A stretch of 12,105 bases of DNA, taken from the NCBI GenBank assembly GCA_947372535.1, contig CANBUA010000132.1, forward strand, positions 1 through 12,105, in the 5' to 3' direction. The position numbers and the translations under genes were made by a program. Below, one piece after another: positions 1 to 6,768 of the stretch (within the stretch, counting starts at the first letter, position 1; every line of letters begins with the position of its first letter). The stretch comes from Burkholderiales bacterium (GTDB lineage Bacteria; Pseudomonadota; Gammaproteobacteria; Burkholderiales; Burkholderiaceae). The notes below the pieces were generated by a model, which saw only the letters and a list, made by a program, of their open reading frames with translations, had not been told where the DNA came from and searched no databases.

Positions 1-1637
1 GTGATGCCGCCAGACAGGTTCAAGAGCGGCTCGCCCTCGGGCGGGGCTTCGCCCGCGTGGCTGGACAGCACCAGCAAGGGCTTGCCCACCAGCACCGTGC
101 GCTCGGACTGCGCCTGCGCGGCCAGGGACGGCAGCTCGCCAGCCTGCACCGACAACAGGCCGCCAGGTTGAGTGGGGGCGCCCAGGCCTTCGAGCAGGGC
201 ATCGAAGGAGGCCGGCTGCGACGGCGCGAAGCCGGGGGTGGGCGCTGGCGCGGAAGACGTCCTGGCCGCCGTGAAGCCGCTGACCAGCACGGGCTCGTCC
301 ACCACCGAGGGCAAGGGCATCAGGCCCTGAACCTCGGGCACGTTGTCGGGCAGGGGCGTGAAATCCGAGGTGGGCTCGGTGGCCGCAGCGGCAGGCTTGG
401 GGCTCAGCAGCGCCAGCGGATCGACGCTGGAGGGGGCGCCCACCGAGGCCTCTTGCGGTGCCGAAGGCGCGGTCTTGGCCATGAAGCCAGCCAGCGGGTC
501 CACGCTGGACGAGCCGCCCGACAGGCCGAACAACTGGTCGATGGACGAGGCGCTGCCGCCCTGGGTGCCGCCGCCCTGGCCACCCATCAGGTCCAGGCCC
601 TGCAGACCGGAGCTGGCGGCCGAGGCGCCGAATGGGGAGCCGGAATGGGACAGGCCGCCGCCCAGGCCCAGGCTGTCGAACGGCGACGCGGAAGCGCCAC
701 CGCCGGCTGCGGGGCGCGGCGGGCTCAGGTCGGCGAAGGGATCGAAATCATCGGGCAGGTGGGCGGGCGTCGGGCCGGAAGCGGGAGACGCCGTTGACCT
801 GGGCGAGGCCGATGCGGCAGGTGTGGACGTCGGGGACGGGAAGGGAGCCTGAGCCGGTGCAAAAGACCAGGACGAGCCGCTACCGGAAGAGGGGCTCAGC
901 AGATCGGCGAAAGGATCGGCAGCCGAGGGGCCAGCCGGCGCGGACACGGGCGAGCCCAGCAGATCGGCAAAAGGCGATGCGGGTGATGCGGCCGAGGCGA
1001 CCGGGCTGGGGGCAGCCGACGGGGCGGACGGTGTGAACGTGAAGGATGCGGCGGCGGGCGGCGCGGGTGGGGCGACAGGCGCCTGGCGCACGACCACGCG
1101 CTCGGCATCCCCCACCAGCCGGGTGGCGGCGTTGTCGAGATCACGCGTCTGGGCTTGTGTGCGCGCGGCGGTGGCCTGGGTGTGCGGCGAGGCGCTCAGG
1201 CTGACGTTCATGGCCATGCGGCCCGGGTCGGTGCGGCCTTCGGTGCCCGAGCCCACGATGACGGTGCGCGAATCCACGGCGGCGCGGCCCTCGGTGATGG
1301 TGCGGGCGGCCGGGTCGTTGTTGGAATGGCTGACCAGCAGGGAATAGGTGCCCACCTGCAGCTCGTCGCCATCGTCGAGCAGCACCGTTTCGCCAGGTGG
1401 CACGGCCTTGTTGTTGTGCCAGATGGGGTTGGCGTTGCCCGCGTTGAGCAGACGCCAGCCTTCGGCGCTGCGCGACACCTCGGCCTGCAGGCGCGAGATG
1501 CGGCGCTCCGGATCGGGCAGGGCCAGGGTGTTGGTGTCCGAGCGGCCCATGGTGCCGCCACGCTCATCGAAGTAGGCGGAAATGGCCTGCGTCAAAGGCT
1601 GACCAGCCAGGCTGACGGCGCGGATGAGCAAATGCAT
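1..1637 (-). CDS. tagH: T6SS FHA-domain protein TagH (Fha/ImpI), C-terminus outside window
   Basis: The frame is open from the ATG at 1637 to the left edge (545 residues visible). An FHA domain occupies about residues 5-103: MGRS at 30-33, ISRLQAEVS at 47-55 and a GNAN turn near 67-70 match the FHA phosphothreonine-binding loops, with Gln where many FHA domains have His. Known TagH/Fha proteins bind phosphothreonine and switch T6SS assembly under the PpkA/PppA kinase-phosphatase pair. Residues about 186-500 are a low-complexity Pro/Ala/Ser/Gly linker with repeated (S/D)PFADL and SSVDPLA motifs; the usual C-terminal TagH domain would lie beyond the edge. The start is supported by AAGGGAG five bases upstream (1643-1649). 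The gene is 107 bases downstream of the TIGR02270-like gene. A generic FHA protein is possible, but the T6SS setting and architecture favour TagH. Confidence 0.88.
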   Translation of the reverse strand, partial: MHLLIRAVSLAGQPLTQAISAYFDERGGTMGRSDTNTLALPDPERRISRLQAEVSRSAEGWRLLNAGNANPIWHNNKAVPPGETVLLDDGDELQVGTYSLLVSHSNNDPAARTITEGRAAVDSRTVIVGSGTEGRTDPGRMAMNVSLSASPHTQATAARTQAQTRDLDNAATRLVGDAERVVVRQAPVAPPAPPAAASFTFTPSAPSAAPSPVASAASPASPFADLLGSPVSAPAGPSAADPFADLLSPSSGSGSSWSFAPAQAPFPSPTSTPAASASPRSTASPASGPTPAHLPDDFDPFADLSPPRPAAGGGASASPFDSLGLGGGLSHSGSPFGASAASSGLQGLDLMGGQGGGTQGGSASSIDQLFGLSGGSSSVDPLAGFMAKTAPSAPQEASVGAPSSVDPLALLSPKPAAAATEPTSDFTPLPDNVPEVQGLMPLPSVVDEPVLVSGFTAARTSSAPAPTPGFAPSQPASFDALLEGLGAPTQPGGLLSVQAGELPSLAAQAQSERTVLVGKPLLVLSSHAGEAPPEGEPLLNLSGGI

Positions 1638-1642
1638 GAAGG

Positions 1643-1649
1643 CTCCCTT
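1643..1649 (-). promoter_or_regulatory. Ribosome binding site of tagH
   Basis: The minus-strand sequence AAGGGAG lies five bases before the ATG at 1637. It supports this start rather than the internal in-frame ATG at residue 30, which would cut into the FHA domain. Confidence 0.6.
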
Positions 1650-1671
1650 GGCCCTGGTGTTCGAGGTGTCA

Positions 1672-1702
1672 GAAAAGATGGGGCGATGGTGACATCGTCG
1701 CC
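1672..1702 (-). terminator. Possible weak intrinsic terminator between the TIGR02270-like gene and tagH
   Basis: Read on the minus strand, GGCGACGATG, TCAC and CATCGCC can form a short imperfect hairpin (CGATG/CATCG core with a four-base loop), followed after a few bases by ATCTTTTCT. The stem is short and the T-run has only four bases in a row, so any termination would be partial. It sits in the largest gap between genes in the window (1638-1744), where an operon boundary is plausible. Confidence 0.25.
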
Positions 1703-1726
1703 TTGGGGGCTGACCTTGGTCAATCA

Positions 1727-1747
1727 ACGAAAGTCATGCGGCGCTCA
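1727..1747 (-). repeat. Left copy of the direct repeat bracketing the vgrG module
   Basis: The plus-strand 14-mer ACGAAAGTCATGCG at 1727-1740 occurs identically at 10536-10549 in the same orientation. Extending to the neighbouring stop codon gives TGAGCG, a one- or two-base variable spot, then CGCATGACTTTCGT on the minus strand. This copy follows the TGA (1747-1745) of the TIGR02270-like gene. A chance 14-mer match in 12 kb is not rare, so the weight comes from the identical placement after two stop codons. Confidence 0.5.
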
Positions 1748-3115
1748 TTGCGGCAGCCCGGCGAAATACCAGCCCCCCGGCTGGAAAGCGCCCGCACGGC
1801 CGGCCGCCCAGGCGCGCAGTTGAGCCAGCGCCTGGGTCTGCATCGACACCGGCATGTCCACATCGAAAGGCATCGGGCTTTCGCAGCGAACGGCCAGTTC
1901 GATGCCCGTGTAATGCCGCAGCAGGATGTCGCTGTCGTCGTGGACCAAGGCGTCGACCAGCACGGCGGGATCGACAGGTCGGCCCAAACGGTAGCGGCGC
2001 CCGGGCACCCATCGTTCAGCCTGCTCGGTCATCCAGGCCTTCCAGCGCACCGGGTCTTTGGACCCGCTCAGGGTCTGCTCGCCAAAGGGCCGACCATCCG
2101 CCCGCACAGGCGCCTCGCCGCGCTCCCGCCAGGCCTGCAATTCATCGCCCACCAAGGTGTCCTCGTCCACGGGTTCGGGGTCGAAGGTGCTGTCCAACAG
2201 CGTGGCGCCGGTCATCCATTGCAGGGCCGTGGCCGCGGCCTCGGCGTGCTCGGGATGTGTCAGGTGGGCGCACAGCACGTCGAACGCCACTGGATCGCCC
2301 AACAGGCCCAGCCCATGCAAGACCACGGCGTCGGCCTGCCCGGACGCCGCCAGCTGCAGCAAGGTCTGGAGGGCCTCCGGCGGCCCCGCCAAACCCAGGG
2401 CCAGTCGAGGCCAGGCTTGCGTCTTCGCATCGGTGACCGCCGCGCCCAGCGCCTCGCGATCCCCCAGCCGCAAGAGCGCCAGCAAGGCGGCCATCCGGCT
2501 GCCCGCGTCGCCCTCGGTCATCGCCTTGCGCATCAGGGGGCGCGCCTCCGTGACACGCAGGCGACCCAGCGCATCCATGCTGGATGCCGACACCGTGGGG
2601 TGCGCTTGCCAGGCTTGCAACAGGGCGGGGCCCAGCTTCAGCTGACGGTGTCCACACACGGGCGCCAGCAGCGCGATCAGTGGGGCCGAGCCCGTCTGCA
2701 AGGCACGCTCGACAAAGGCTTCCCAGGCCGGCGGCAACGCCCAACACAAAGCCTGACGCGCCGCCACCAGGCGTGCCTCGTCTGCCAGATCCAGGCTGTT
2801 GAGGATCCTGGCCATCGCCGGCGCGTGCGCATGCCGGCACACGACGCTCATGGCCACGAACACCTCGCCCACATCCCCTTCCACGGCGCGCTCGGCGCAC
2901 ACGCGCAGGGCCAGCTCATGCCCGACCACGAGCGCATCCAGGCGGGCATCGAGCCGCGCCTCCAGGCCAGACAGGCTGCGCCAGCTGGCGTGCCCCTCCA
3001 GCAAGCGCAACTGCCGCTGCTCATACAGGAAGCCCGCCTCCTGGGATTGCTCGAGAAAGAGATCACGGTGAAACGCCAGCGTGCCCTCTTCTTTCGCGAA
3101 ATCATGTCCGCTCAT
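1745..3115 (-). CDS. TIGR02270-like T6SS-associated helical-repeat protein
   Basis: A 456-residue protein whose N-terminal part (residues about 14-65: E.SQEAGFLYEQRQ, then a LEARLDARLDALVVG helix) matches my memory of the TIGR02270 family, which is found almost only in T6SS loci. The middle, roughly residues 85-300, is Ala/Leu-rich and reads as repeated short helical pairs (HEAT-like). The C-terminal part has RWVPGRRYRLGRPV and a GIELAVR segment. No enzyme motif or membrane segment is visible. Its molecular role is not established; relatives sit next to VgrG/PAAR effector genes and may act in loading or immunity. It is 17 bases downstream of the second Imm11 gene and is the last gene of the tight run. 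The start is the first ATG, with GGAGA nearby. Family assignment is from pattern memory. Confidence 0.8.
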   Translation of the reverse strand: MSGHDFAKEEGTLAFHRDLFLEQSQEAGFLYEQRQLRLLEGHASWRSLSGLEARLDARLDALVVGHELALRVCAERAVEGDVGEVFVAMSVVCRHAHAPAMARILNSLDLADEARLVAARQALCWALPPAWEAFVERALQTGSAPLIALLAPVCGHRQLKLGPALLQAWQAHPTVSASSMDALGRLRVTEARPLMRKAMTEGDAGSRMAALLALLRLGDREALGAAVTDAKTQAWPRLALGLAGPPEALQTLLQLAASGQADAVVLHGLGLLGDPVAFDVLCAHLTHPEHAEAAATALQWMTGATLLDSTFDPEPVDEDTLVGDELQAWRERGEAPVRADGRPFGEQTLSGSKDPVRWKAWMTEQAERWVPGRRYRLGRPVDPAVLVDALVHDDSDILLRHYTGIELAVRCESPMPFDVDMPVSMQTQALAQLRAWAAGRAGAFQPGGWYFAGLPQ

Positions 3116-3132
3116 TGATGGGTCTCCACGCT

Positions 3133-3813
3133 TCAGGGCGCCTCTTCTTCGCCTTCGGTGTCCGCATCGATGGGGCCCTCGGGATCCAGATCATGCGTAC
3201 CGATGACGTTGCGGGGGTTGTCGCTGGCAAAGCCCGGGTACTCGCGATAGCCCTCTGCAGGCAGGAAGACCGGGCCGGTGATCCCCGCCTGGACCAGTGC
3301 CTGCACCACGCGCTCGTGAACGATCACCGTGTTGCGGCGCTCACCCAGGCGGAACATCAGGCTGTCACCCAGGCGAGACGCCAGCAAGTGGAGCCGCAGG
3401 ATGCTCCAGATCTCGTTGGGCTCTTCGTCGTCGACTTCGAGCTCCGACTGGTCCCGGTCCAGGCAGTGGATCACATCCAGCAGGTTGATCGCATGGTGCG
3501 TGCGCAACACGCGGCCATCGTGGTCATTGACCAGCCGACAGGGGTAGAGGTCGAAGCCGTCCACCCCGGCCCGGCGCAGCACGTCGGTGAGCCGAGCCGA
3601 ATGCACCAGGCACCGACGGCGAGCGATGACCAGATCGTCGGTGATGGCGAAATCGCCTGCTGCGTGGAAGTGGATGTCCAGCTCAGGCAGGGGCTGCTTG
3701 AAGCGTCGGCCAGCAATGAAGTTGACCTTGTGGTCGGCGTACGTGGGTGCAAAGGCTGGCGCCATCACCTGCTTCGGGTTGCTTCGCCGGGTTTCCCACA
3801 CGTAATAGCTCAT
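3133..3813 (-). CDS. Imm11 (DUF1629) family immunity protein, second paralogue
   Basis: A 226-residue soluble protein starting MSYYVWE. It shares with the preceding gene's product the YYV start, an RF segment near residue 38, AGV at 82-84, HCLD near 116-119, FRLGE at 154-158 and GITG..F at 178-183, so the two are divergent paralogues. These features, especially the C-terminal RLGE...V I...A...AGITG.RF pattern, fit the Imm11/DUF1629 family of immunity proteins to polymorphic toxins. It starts three bases after the stop of the first paralogue, so translation is probably coupled. It has an extra acidic C-terminal tail (residues about 208-226, rich in Asp/Glu) that the first copy lacks. Presumed role: binding and neutralising a toxin in the cytoplasm, most likely the nuclease encoded two genes upstream. 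The pairing is inferred from order. Confidence 0.75.
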   Translation of the reverse strand: MSYYVWETRRSNPKQVMAPAFAPTYADHKVNFIAGRRFKQPLPELDIHFHAAGDFAITDDLVIARRRCLVHSARLTDVLRRAGVDGFDLYPCRLVNDHDGRVLRTHHAINLLDVIHCLDRDQSELEVDDEEPNEIWSILRLHLLASRLGDSLMFRLGERRNTVIVHERVVQALVQAGITGPVFLPAEGYREYPGFASDNPRNVIGTHDLDPEGPIDADTEGEEEAP

Positions 3814-3816
3814 GGC

Positions 3817-4398
3817 TCAGCAGAAGTCCGTGGTGGCCACAAAACGGGCACCTGTGATGCCGTCGCGCTCGAACGCCGCTTTCAGTGAGGCGCTCGCGAT
3901 CACGTGGTAGCGGAACTCGCCCAGGCGAAAGAGCTGAGGCGGCGTCGACATGCCATCGACGGGCTGGATGCGCGCGTCGATCAGCGTGAACTCTTCGACG
4001 GCGCTGTAGCCGACCCCGTCTGAAAACGTGCCCACCGTCGAATGGGCCGGGTCGAGGCAATCCACCTTGCCGATGATGTTGGCCACGCAATAGTCCGACA
4101 CCGTGACCCCGCGCTTGGCATCGACCAGCGTGATGGGAACGTACTCGATGTTGGTGACGCCCGCCTTGGCCAGCGTGGCCCGCAGCTTGGGGGAATAGAC
4201 ATGCAAGCGCCCGCTCACCAGCGCGAAGTCCGACAGGGTGTCGGGCTTTTCATCGGCCGCCACCAGGGTCATCGGCGTGGGCGCCACCTTGAAGCGCTCA
4301 CCGCTGGTCCAGCGCGCCGATTCGAAGTCGTCGGGCAGATCCCGATAGAAGATGAACTTGCTCGTCAAGCGGGTGTCGTTGCCGAATACGTAGTACAT
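3817..4398 (-). CDS. Imm11 (DUF1629) family immunity protein, first paralogue
   Basis: A 193-residue soluble protein starting MYYVFGND. The C-terminal signature FRLGEF (157-162) followed by GITGARF (180-186) and the central CLD (114-116) match Imm11/DUF1629 proteins and the adjacent second copy. It starts ten bases after the stop of the AHH nuclease gene, with AAAGGTGA just before the ATG. Direct downstream linkage to a nuclease toxin gene is the classical effector-immunity arrangement, so this is the first choice as the cognate immunity protein. No nuclease-inhibitor residues can be named from sequence alone. It ends in Cys, which is unusual but probably incidental. Confidence 0.75.
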   Translation of the reverse strand: MYYVFGNDTRLTSKFIFYRDLPDDFESARWTSGERFKVAPTPMTLVAADEKPDTLSDFALVSGRLHVYSPKLRATLAKAGVTNIEYVPITLVDAKRGVTVSDYCVANIIGKVDCLDPAHSTVGTFSDGVGYSAVEEFTLIDARIQPVDGMSTPPQLFRLGEFRYHVIASASLKAAFERDGITGARFVATTDFC

Positions 4399-4408
4399 GG
4401 GTCACCTT

Positions 4409-5098
4409 TCATGAAGTCAGGCCACCCGGCACGGGGTAGCCATATTTCTTGTACCAACTGCTCAGCACCTGCTTCTTGCTGCCCAGCACCTTGTGGCGGC
4501 GTTTGACATCGTTGCCACCGTAGTCGTTCAGCCACTGCTGACCGCTGGTGGACGAGCCATCTCGCTTGCGGCCCGACTTGAGGTTGCCGGCTCCCTCGTC
4601 GCGGTAGTCGCCGTCATACAGGTCCTCTGACCAGTCGTACAGCCACCACTTGCGGTCCAGCAGCTTCTTCTTGATGTCGTCTTCCGCCGTTTCCAGGTCG
4701 GCCTTGATGTTCTTGCGGGCCGCAGGATCGGTGCAGGGCTTGCTGCCCTTGTGTTTGTCGTAGATGGGCTGGAGCTTGGCCGCGACTTTTTCGTAGTAAT
4801 CGTCCCAGTGCCCACCGCGGTGGCGCTGCTTGTTGTCCTTGCGCGTGTGCCCGAAATACGCCGGCAGTGCCACCCCGTTGTTGCCGTTGTTGATGTCGTA
4901 CCCGGAGTCCTCGGCCAGCTTGGCCAGCTTGCCCTTTTCGATCTTGGCCATGACCGAGCAACTGATGCAGTGGTGGGCCTGCACCGGATAGCCCACGTTT
5001 TCGCTCAAGGTGAGGTCCAGCTTGCTGGGGCCAAAGCCATCCTCGATCATCTCCTTGTACAGGGTGTACATGTGCCGTTCCACATTGCCGGTCGTCAT
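4409..5098 (-). CDS. AHH-family HNH/Endo VII nuclease, T6SS effector candidate
   Basis: A 229-residue protein with the AHH nuclease signature: QAHHCI at 40-45, a GYDINNGNNGVALP segment at 66-79, and RHRGGHWDDYYEKV at 92-105. In this family of the HNH/Endo VII (treble-clef) superfamily the His residues of AHH and of HRG.H bind metal and cleave nucleic acid, so the likely target is DNA (possibly RNA) of a competitor. The rest (about 106-229) is Lys/Arg/Asp/Trp-rich, with no recognised domain. It has no PAAR, Rhs or signal peptide of its own and follows the PAAR-like gene after 25 bases, with CAGGAG before its ATG. Two Imm11 genes follow at once. Base composition is lower in GC (about 52-57% in sampled 60-base rows) than tagH (77% in one row), a sign of recent acquisition of the toxin module. 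Confidence 0.8.
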   Translation of the reverse strand: MTTGNVERHMYTLYKEMIEDGFGPSKLDLTLSENVGYPVQAHHCISCSVMAKIEKGKLAKLAEDSGYDINNGNNGVALPAYFGHTRKDNKQRHRGGHWDDYYEKVAAKLQPIYDKHKGSKPCTDPAARKNIKADLETAEDDIKKKLLDRKWWLYDWSEDLYDGDYRDEGAGNLKSGRKRDGSSTSGQQWLNDYGGNDVKRRHKVLGSKKQVLSSWYKKYGYPVPGGLTS

Positions 5099-5123
5099 CG
5101 CTTGCTCCTGTTCACTGGCCGCT

Positions 5124-5666
5124 TCACGCGCCCAACTGCCCTTTGAGTTTTTCCAGGTCCTTGCTGGTGTCGCCCGCGTCCTTCTGGGCGCGCCACTGGG
5201 AGGCCTTGTGGCCTTCGCCGCAGCAAGGGCAGCTCACCTGAAGCACCGGGATCAGCGGCGGCTGGATCAGGGGCATGGGCGGGGTGTTGGGCGACGACAT
5301 CTTGTTGTGCACCATCGGGTCCAGGGCGCGCCCCACGTTCTTGCCTTCCACCTTCACATCAAAGGAGTAGTTGACGAACTCGGCCTTGCCTTTGGTGGTG
5401 TTCGACGCCACGCCGCCCCCGGCCGATCCGGCCTCATCGCCCGTGCTGGTGCTGAAGTTGGAGTCCTTGAGCATGATGGGGTTGCCATCGCATTTCACGC
5501 TGCTGCTGCCGCTGGCGGTGTCCGAGGACTTGGCCACGTTGGGATAGGGAATGGGGATGGGCCCCGCCGGGGATGGCGTCTTGCACACATCCGGGAAGGC
5601 GATGCTCACCCCGCCGCTGTCGGCGTGGACCACGGTCTTGCCATTGACCCCAACCGTCACACCCAT
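5124..5666 (-). CDS. DUF4150 PAAR-like spike-tip protein
   Basis: The chosen ATG gives 180 residues starting MGVTVGVNGKTVVH. Residues about 1-125 match DUF4150 PAAR-like domains: the VHADSGG start, AFPDVCKTP at 23-31, the Pro-rich PIPIPYPNVA at 37-46, and the NFSTSTGDEAGSAGGGV loop at 70-86. This fold caps the VgrG trimer and carries effectors. A Pro-rich segment (124-141) leads to CPCCGEGHK (146-154), a possible zinc knuckle, and a short charged helical tail. Members of this family often carry a C-terminal toxin; this one has none and the toxin is a separate downstream gene. A longer in-frame extension to 5774 overlaps the thiolase-fold gene and lacks family similarity. The selected start has AGGAG (5673-5677) and couples to the upstream TGA (5679-5677). 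Confidence 0.88.
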   Translation of the reverse strand: MGVTVGVNGKTVVHADSGGVSIAFPDVCKTPSPAGPIPIPYPNVAKSSDTASGSSSVKCDGNPIMLKDSNFSTSTGDEAGSAGGGVASNTTKGKAEFVNYSFDVKVEGKNVGRALDPMVHNKMSSPNTPPMPLIQPPLIPVLQVSCPCCGEGHKASQWRAQKDAGDTSKDLEKLKGQLGA

Positions 5667-5672
5667 GATGTG

Positions 5673-5677
5673 CTCCT
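5673..5677 (-). promoter_or_regulatory. Ribosome binding site fixing the DUF4150 start
   Basis: Minus-strand AGGAG six bases before the ATG at 5666; its first base is also the last base of the upstream gene's TGA. This decides the start at 5666 over the longer in-frame extension and suggests translational coupling. Confidence 0.65.
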
Positions 5678-6768
5678 CACGTCGCTGACCCCGGCGCGCA
5701 GACACCGAGCATGACCGCACCCCGCTCGCCGTCGTCGCTGGCCGCCCACACCAGGGCCGCATCCCCACCGGCATGTTGCCTGGCCAGGGCCATGGCGCCC
5801 AAGATCAGGTGAAGCGCACCGCTGGCCGCCCCGGTATCGCCCATGCAATCGGCGGCATGCCACAGCGTGCCAGGCGCATCCTGGCCCAAAGCCCGGCTCA
5901 ACACCAGCCCCCACTCCTGAGCCCGGTAGCGTTCGCCATTGAGATCGCAGCAGACCAGGCTGGGCACGCGGCCGGCCGGCACGGTCTGTCGCGCTGCACG
6001 GATGGCCTGGGTCAAGGCCTCGCCCGTGCTGGGCTTCTTGTCATAGATCGTTTGCGACTCCATCGCGCTGCCCACGCCCAGCACCTGGGCCAGCGGCTGG
6101 ACGTGCCGGGCCTGCGCAGCGGACAGCCGCTCGACCAGCAGGAAGGCCGCGGCCTCACCGGGCACGAAGCCTTTGGCGTTGTCGTCGGTCTTGAGGCGCC
6201 CGGTGTCATGCAACCATTGCAGCGTCAGTTCATCCAGGTAGCTGTCCACCCCGGCCACGAAGGCTTGCGCACACGCCCCCGATGCCACCGCCCTGGCCGC
6301 GGTCTGCAGCGCCATCAAGGGGCCGGCCTGCCCGTGTTGCCCCACCGCCGTGCGGGCCGACAGGTCTGGCAGGCCCAGTGCCTGGCACGACTTGCGGACC
6401 AGCTCGGTCAAGGCACGATCGTCCATGCCGGGCCGCTCGGGCTCGGCCAGGCACAGGTAGATGTGGGTGTGACCCAGGTCTTGCGCCTGCAAGCGCGCTT
6501 GCGCGAGCGCCTCGGACCAGGCCCGCACGGCCAGCCGATGCAAGCGCAGAAAGCGCCGATGCCCGTCGGTCACACCGGTGGCACAGGCACAGACCACGGG
6601 CATGAGCTTGCCGCGCGCATCGCGGATGCGCAGCTCAGGTGACACCCCCATGCGCGACAGACCGGAACGCACCGAGGTGTAGCTGATGGGCGCGCTGTGC
6701 CCCACAGGCGAGACCGCGCCCACGGCGCTGATGACGATGGGGTCTCCCCCGGCGGCGGGCTCAGCCAT
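5677..6768 (-). CDS. Degenerate beta-ketoacyl-synthase/thiolase-fold protein of T6SS effector loci
   Basis: A 363-residue protein with ketoacyl-synthase landmarks: AFVAGVDSYLD at 169-179, KGFVPGEAAAFLLVE at 199-213 and GDTGAASGA at 310-318. The catalytic triad appears lost: the nucleophile Cys position falls on Gln147 or Ala148 (GQHGQAGPLMAL), the first His position reads N277-G (DLNGE), and the second reads D311 (MGDTGAAS instead of GHSLGAA). So it probably does not condense acyl groups. Thiolase-like proteins of this kind sit between DUF2169 adaptors and PAAR-like effectors in T6SS loci, including as I recall the vgrG1b-tse7 locus of Pseudomonas, and a chaperone or adaptor role is likely. 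Its ATG overlaps the DUF2169 stop by eight bases. The fold is clear; the function is inferred. Confidence 0.82.
   Translation of the reverse strand: MAEPAAGGDPIVISAVGAVSPVGHSAPISYTSVRSGLSRMGVSPELRIRDARGKLMPVVCACATGVTDGHRRFLRLHRLAVRAWSEALAQARLQAQDLGHTHIYLCLAEPERPGMDDRALTELVRKSCQALGLPDLSARTAVGQHGQAGPLMALQTAARAVASGACAQAFVAGVDSYLDELTLQWLHDTGRLKTDDNAKGFVPGEAAAFLLVERLSAAQARHVQPLAQVLGVGSAMESQTIYDKKPSTGEALTQAIRAARQTVPAGRVPSLVCCDLNGERYRAQEWGLVLSRALGQDAPGTLWHAADCMGDTGAASGALHLILGAMALARQHAGGDAALVWAASDDGERGAVMLGVCAPGSAT

Noticed and set aside
57..1347. Several overlapping plus-strand open frames at the left end
   Set aside because: They are antisense to the Ala/Pro/Ser-rich linker and FHA part of tagH and have no domain pattern; the minus-strand FHA motif settles the strand.
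1711..1722. TGACC-TT-GGTCA inverted repeat and a TTGACC -35-like box before tagH
   Set aside because: The arms have only five bases, and no -10-like sequence lies 16-18 bases from the box, so neither an operator nor a promoter can be supported.
1703..3118. A 471-codon open frame on the plus strand
   Set aside because: It mirrors the TIGR02270-like gene and its product is Gln/Arg/His-rich low-complexity sequence, a typical high-GC shadow.
5667..5774. A 36-codon N-terminal extension of the DUF4150 gene
   Set aside because: It overlaps the thiolase-fold coding region, shows no family similarity, and the internal ATG has a good Shine-Dalgarno.
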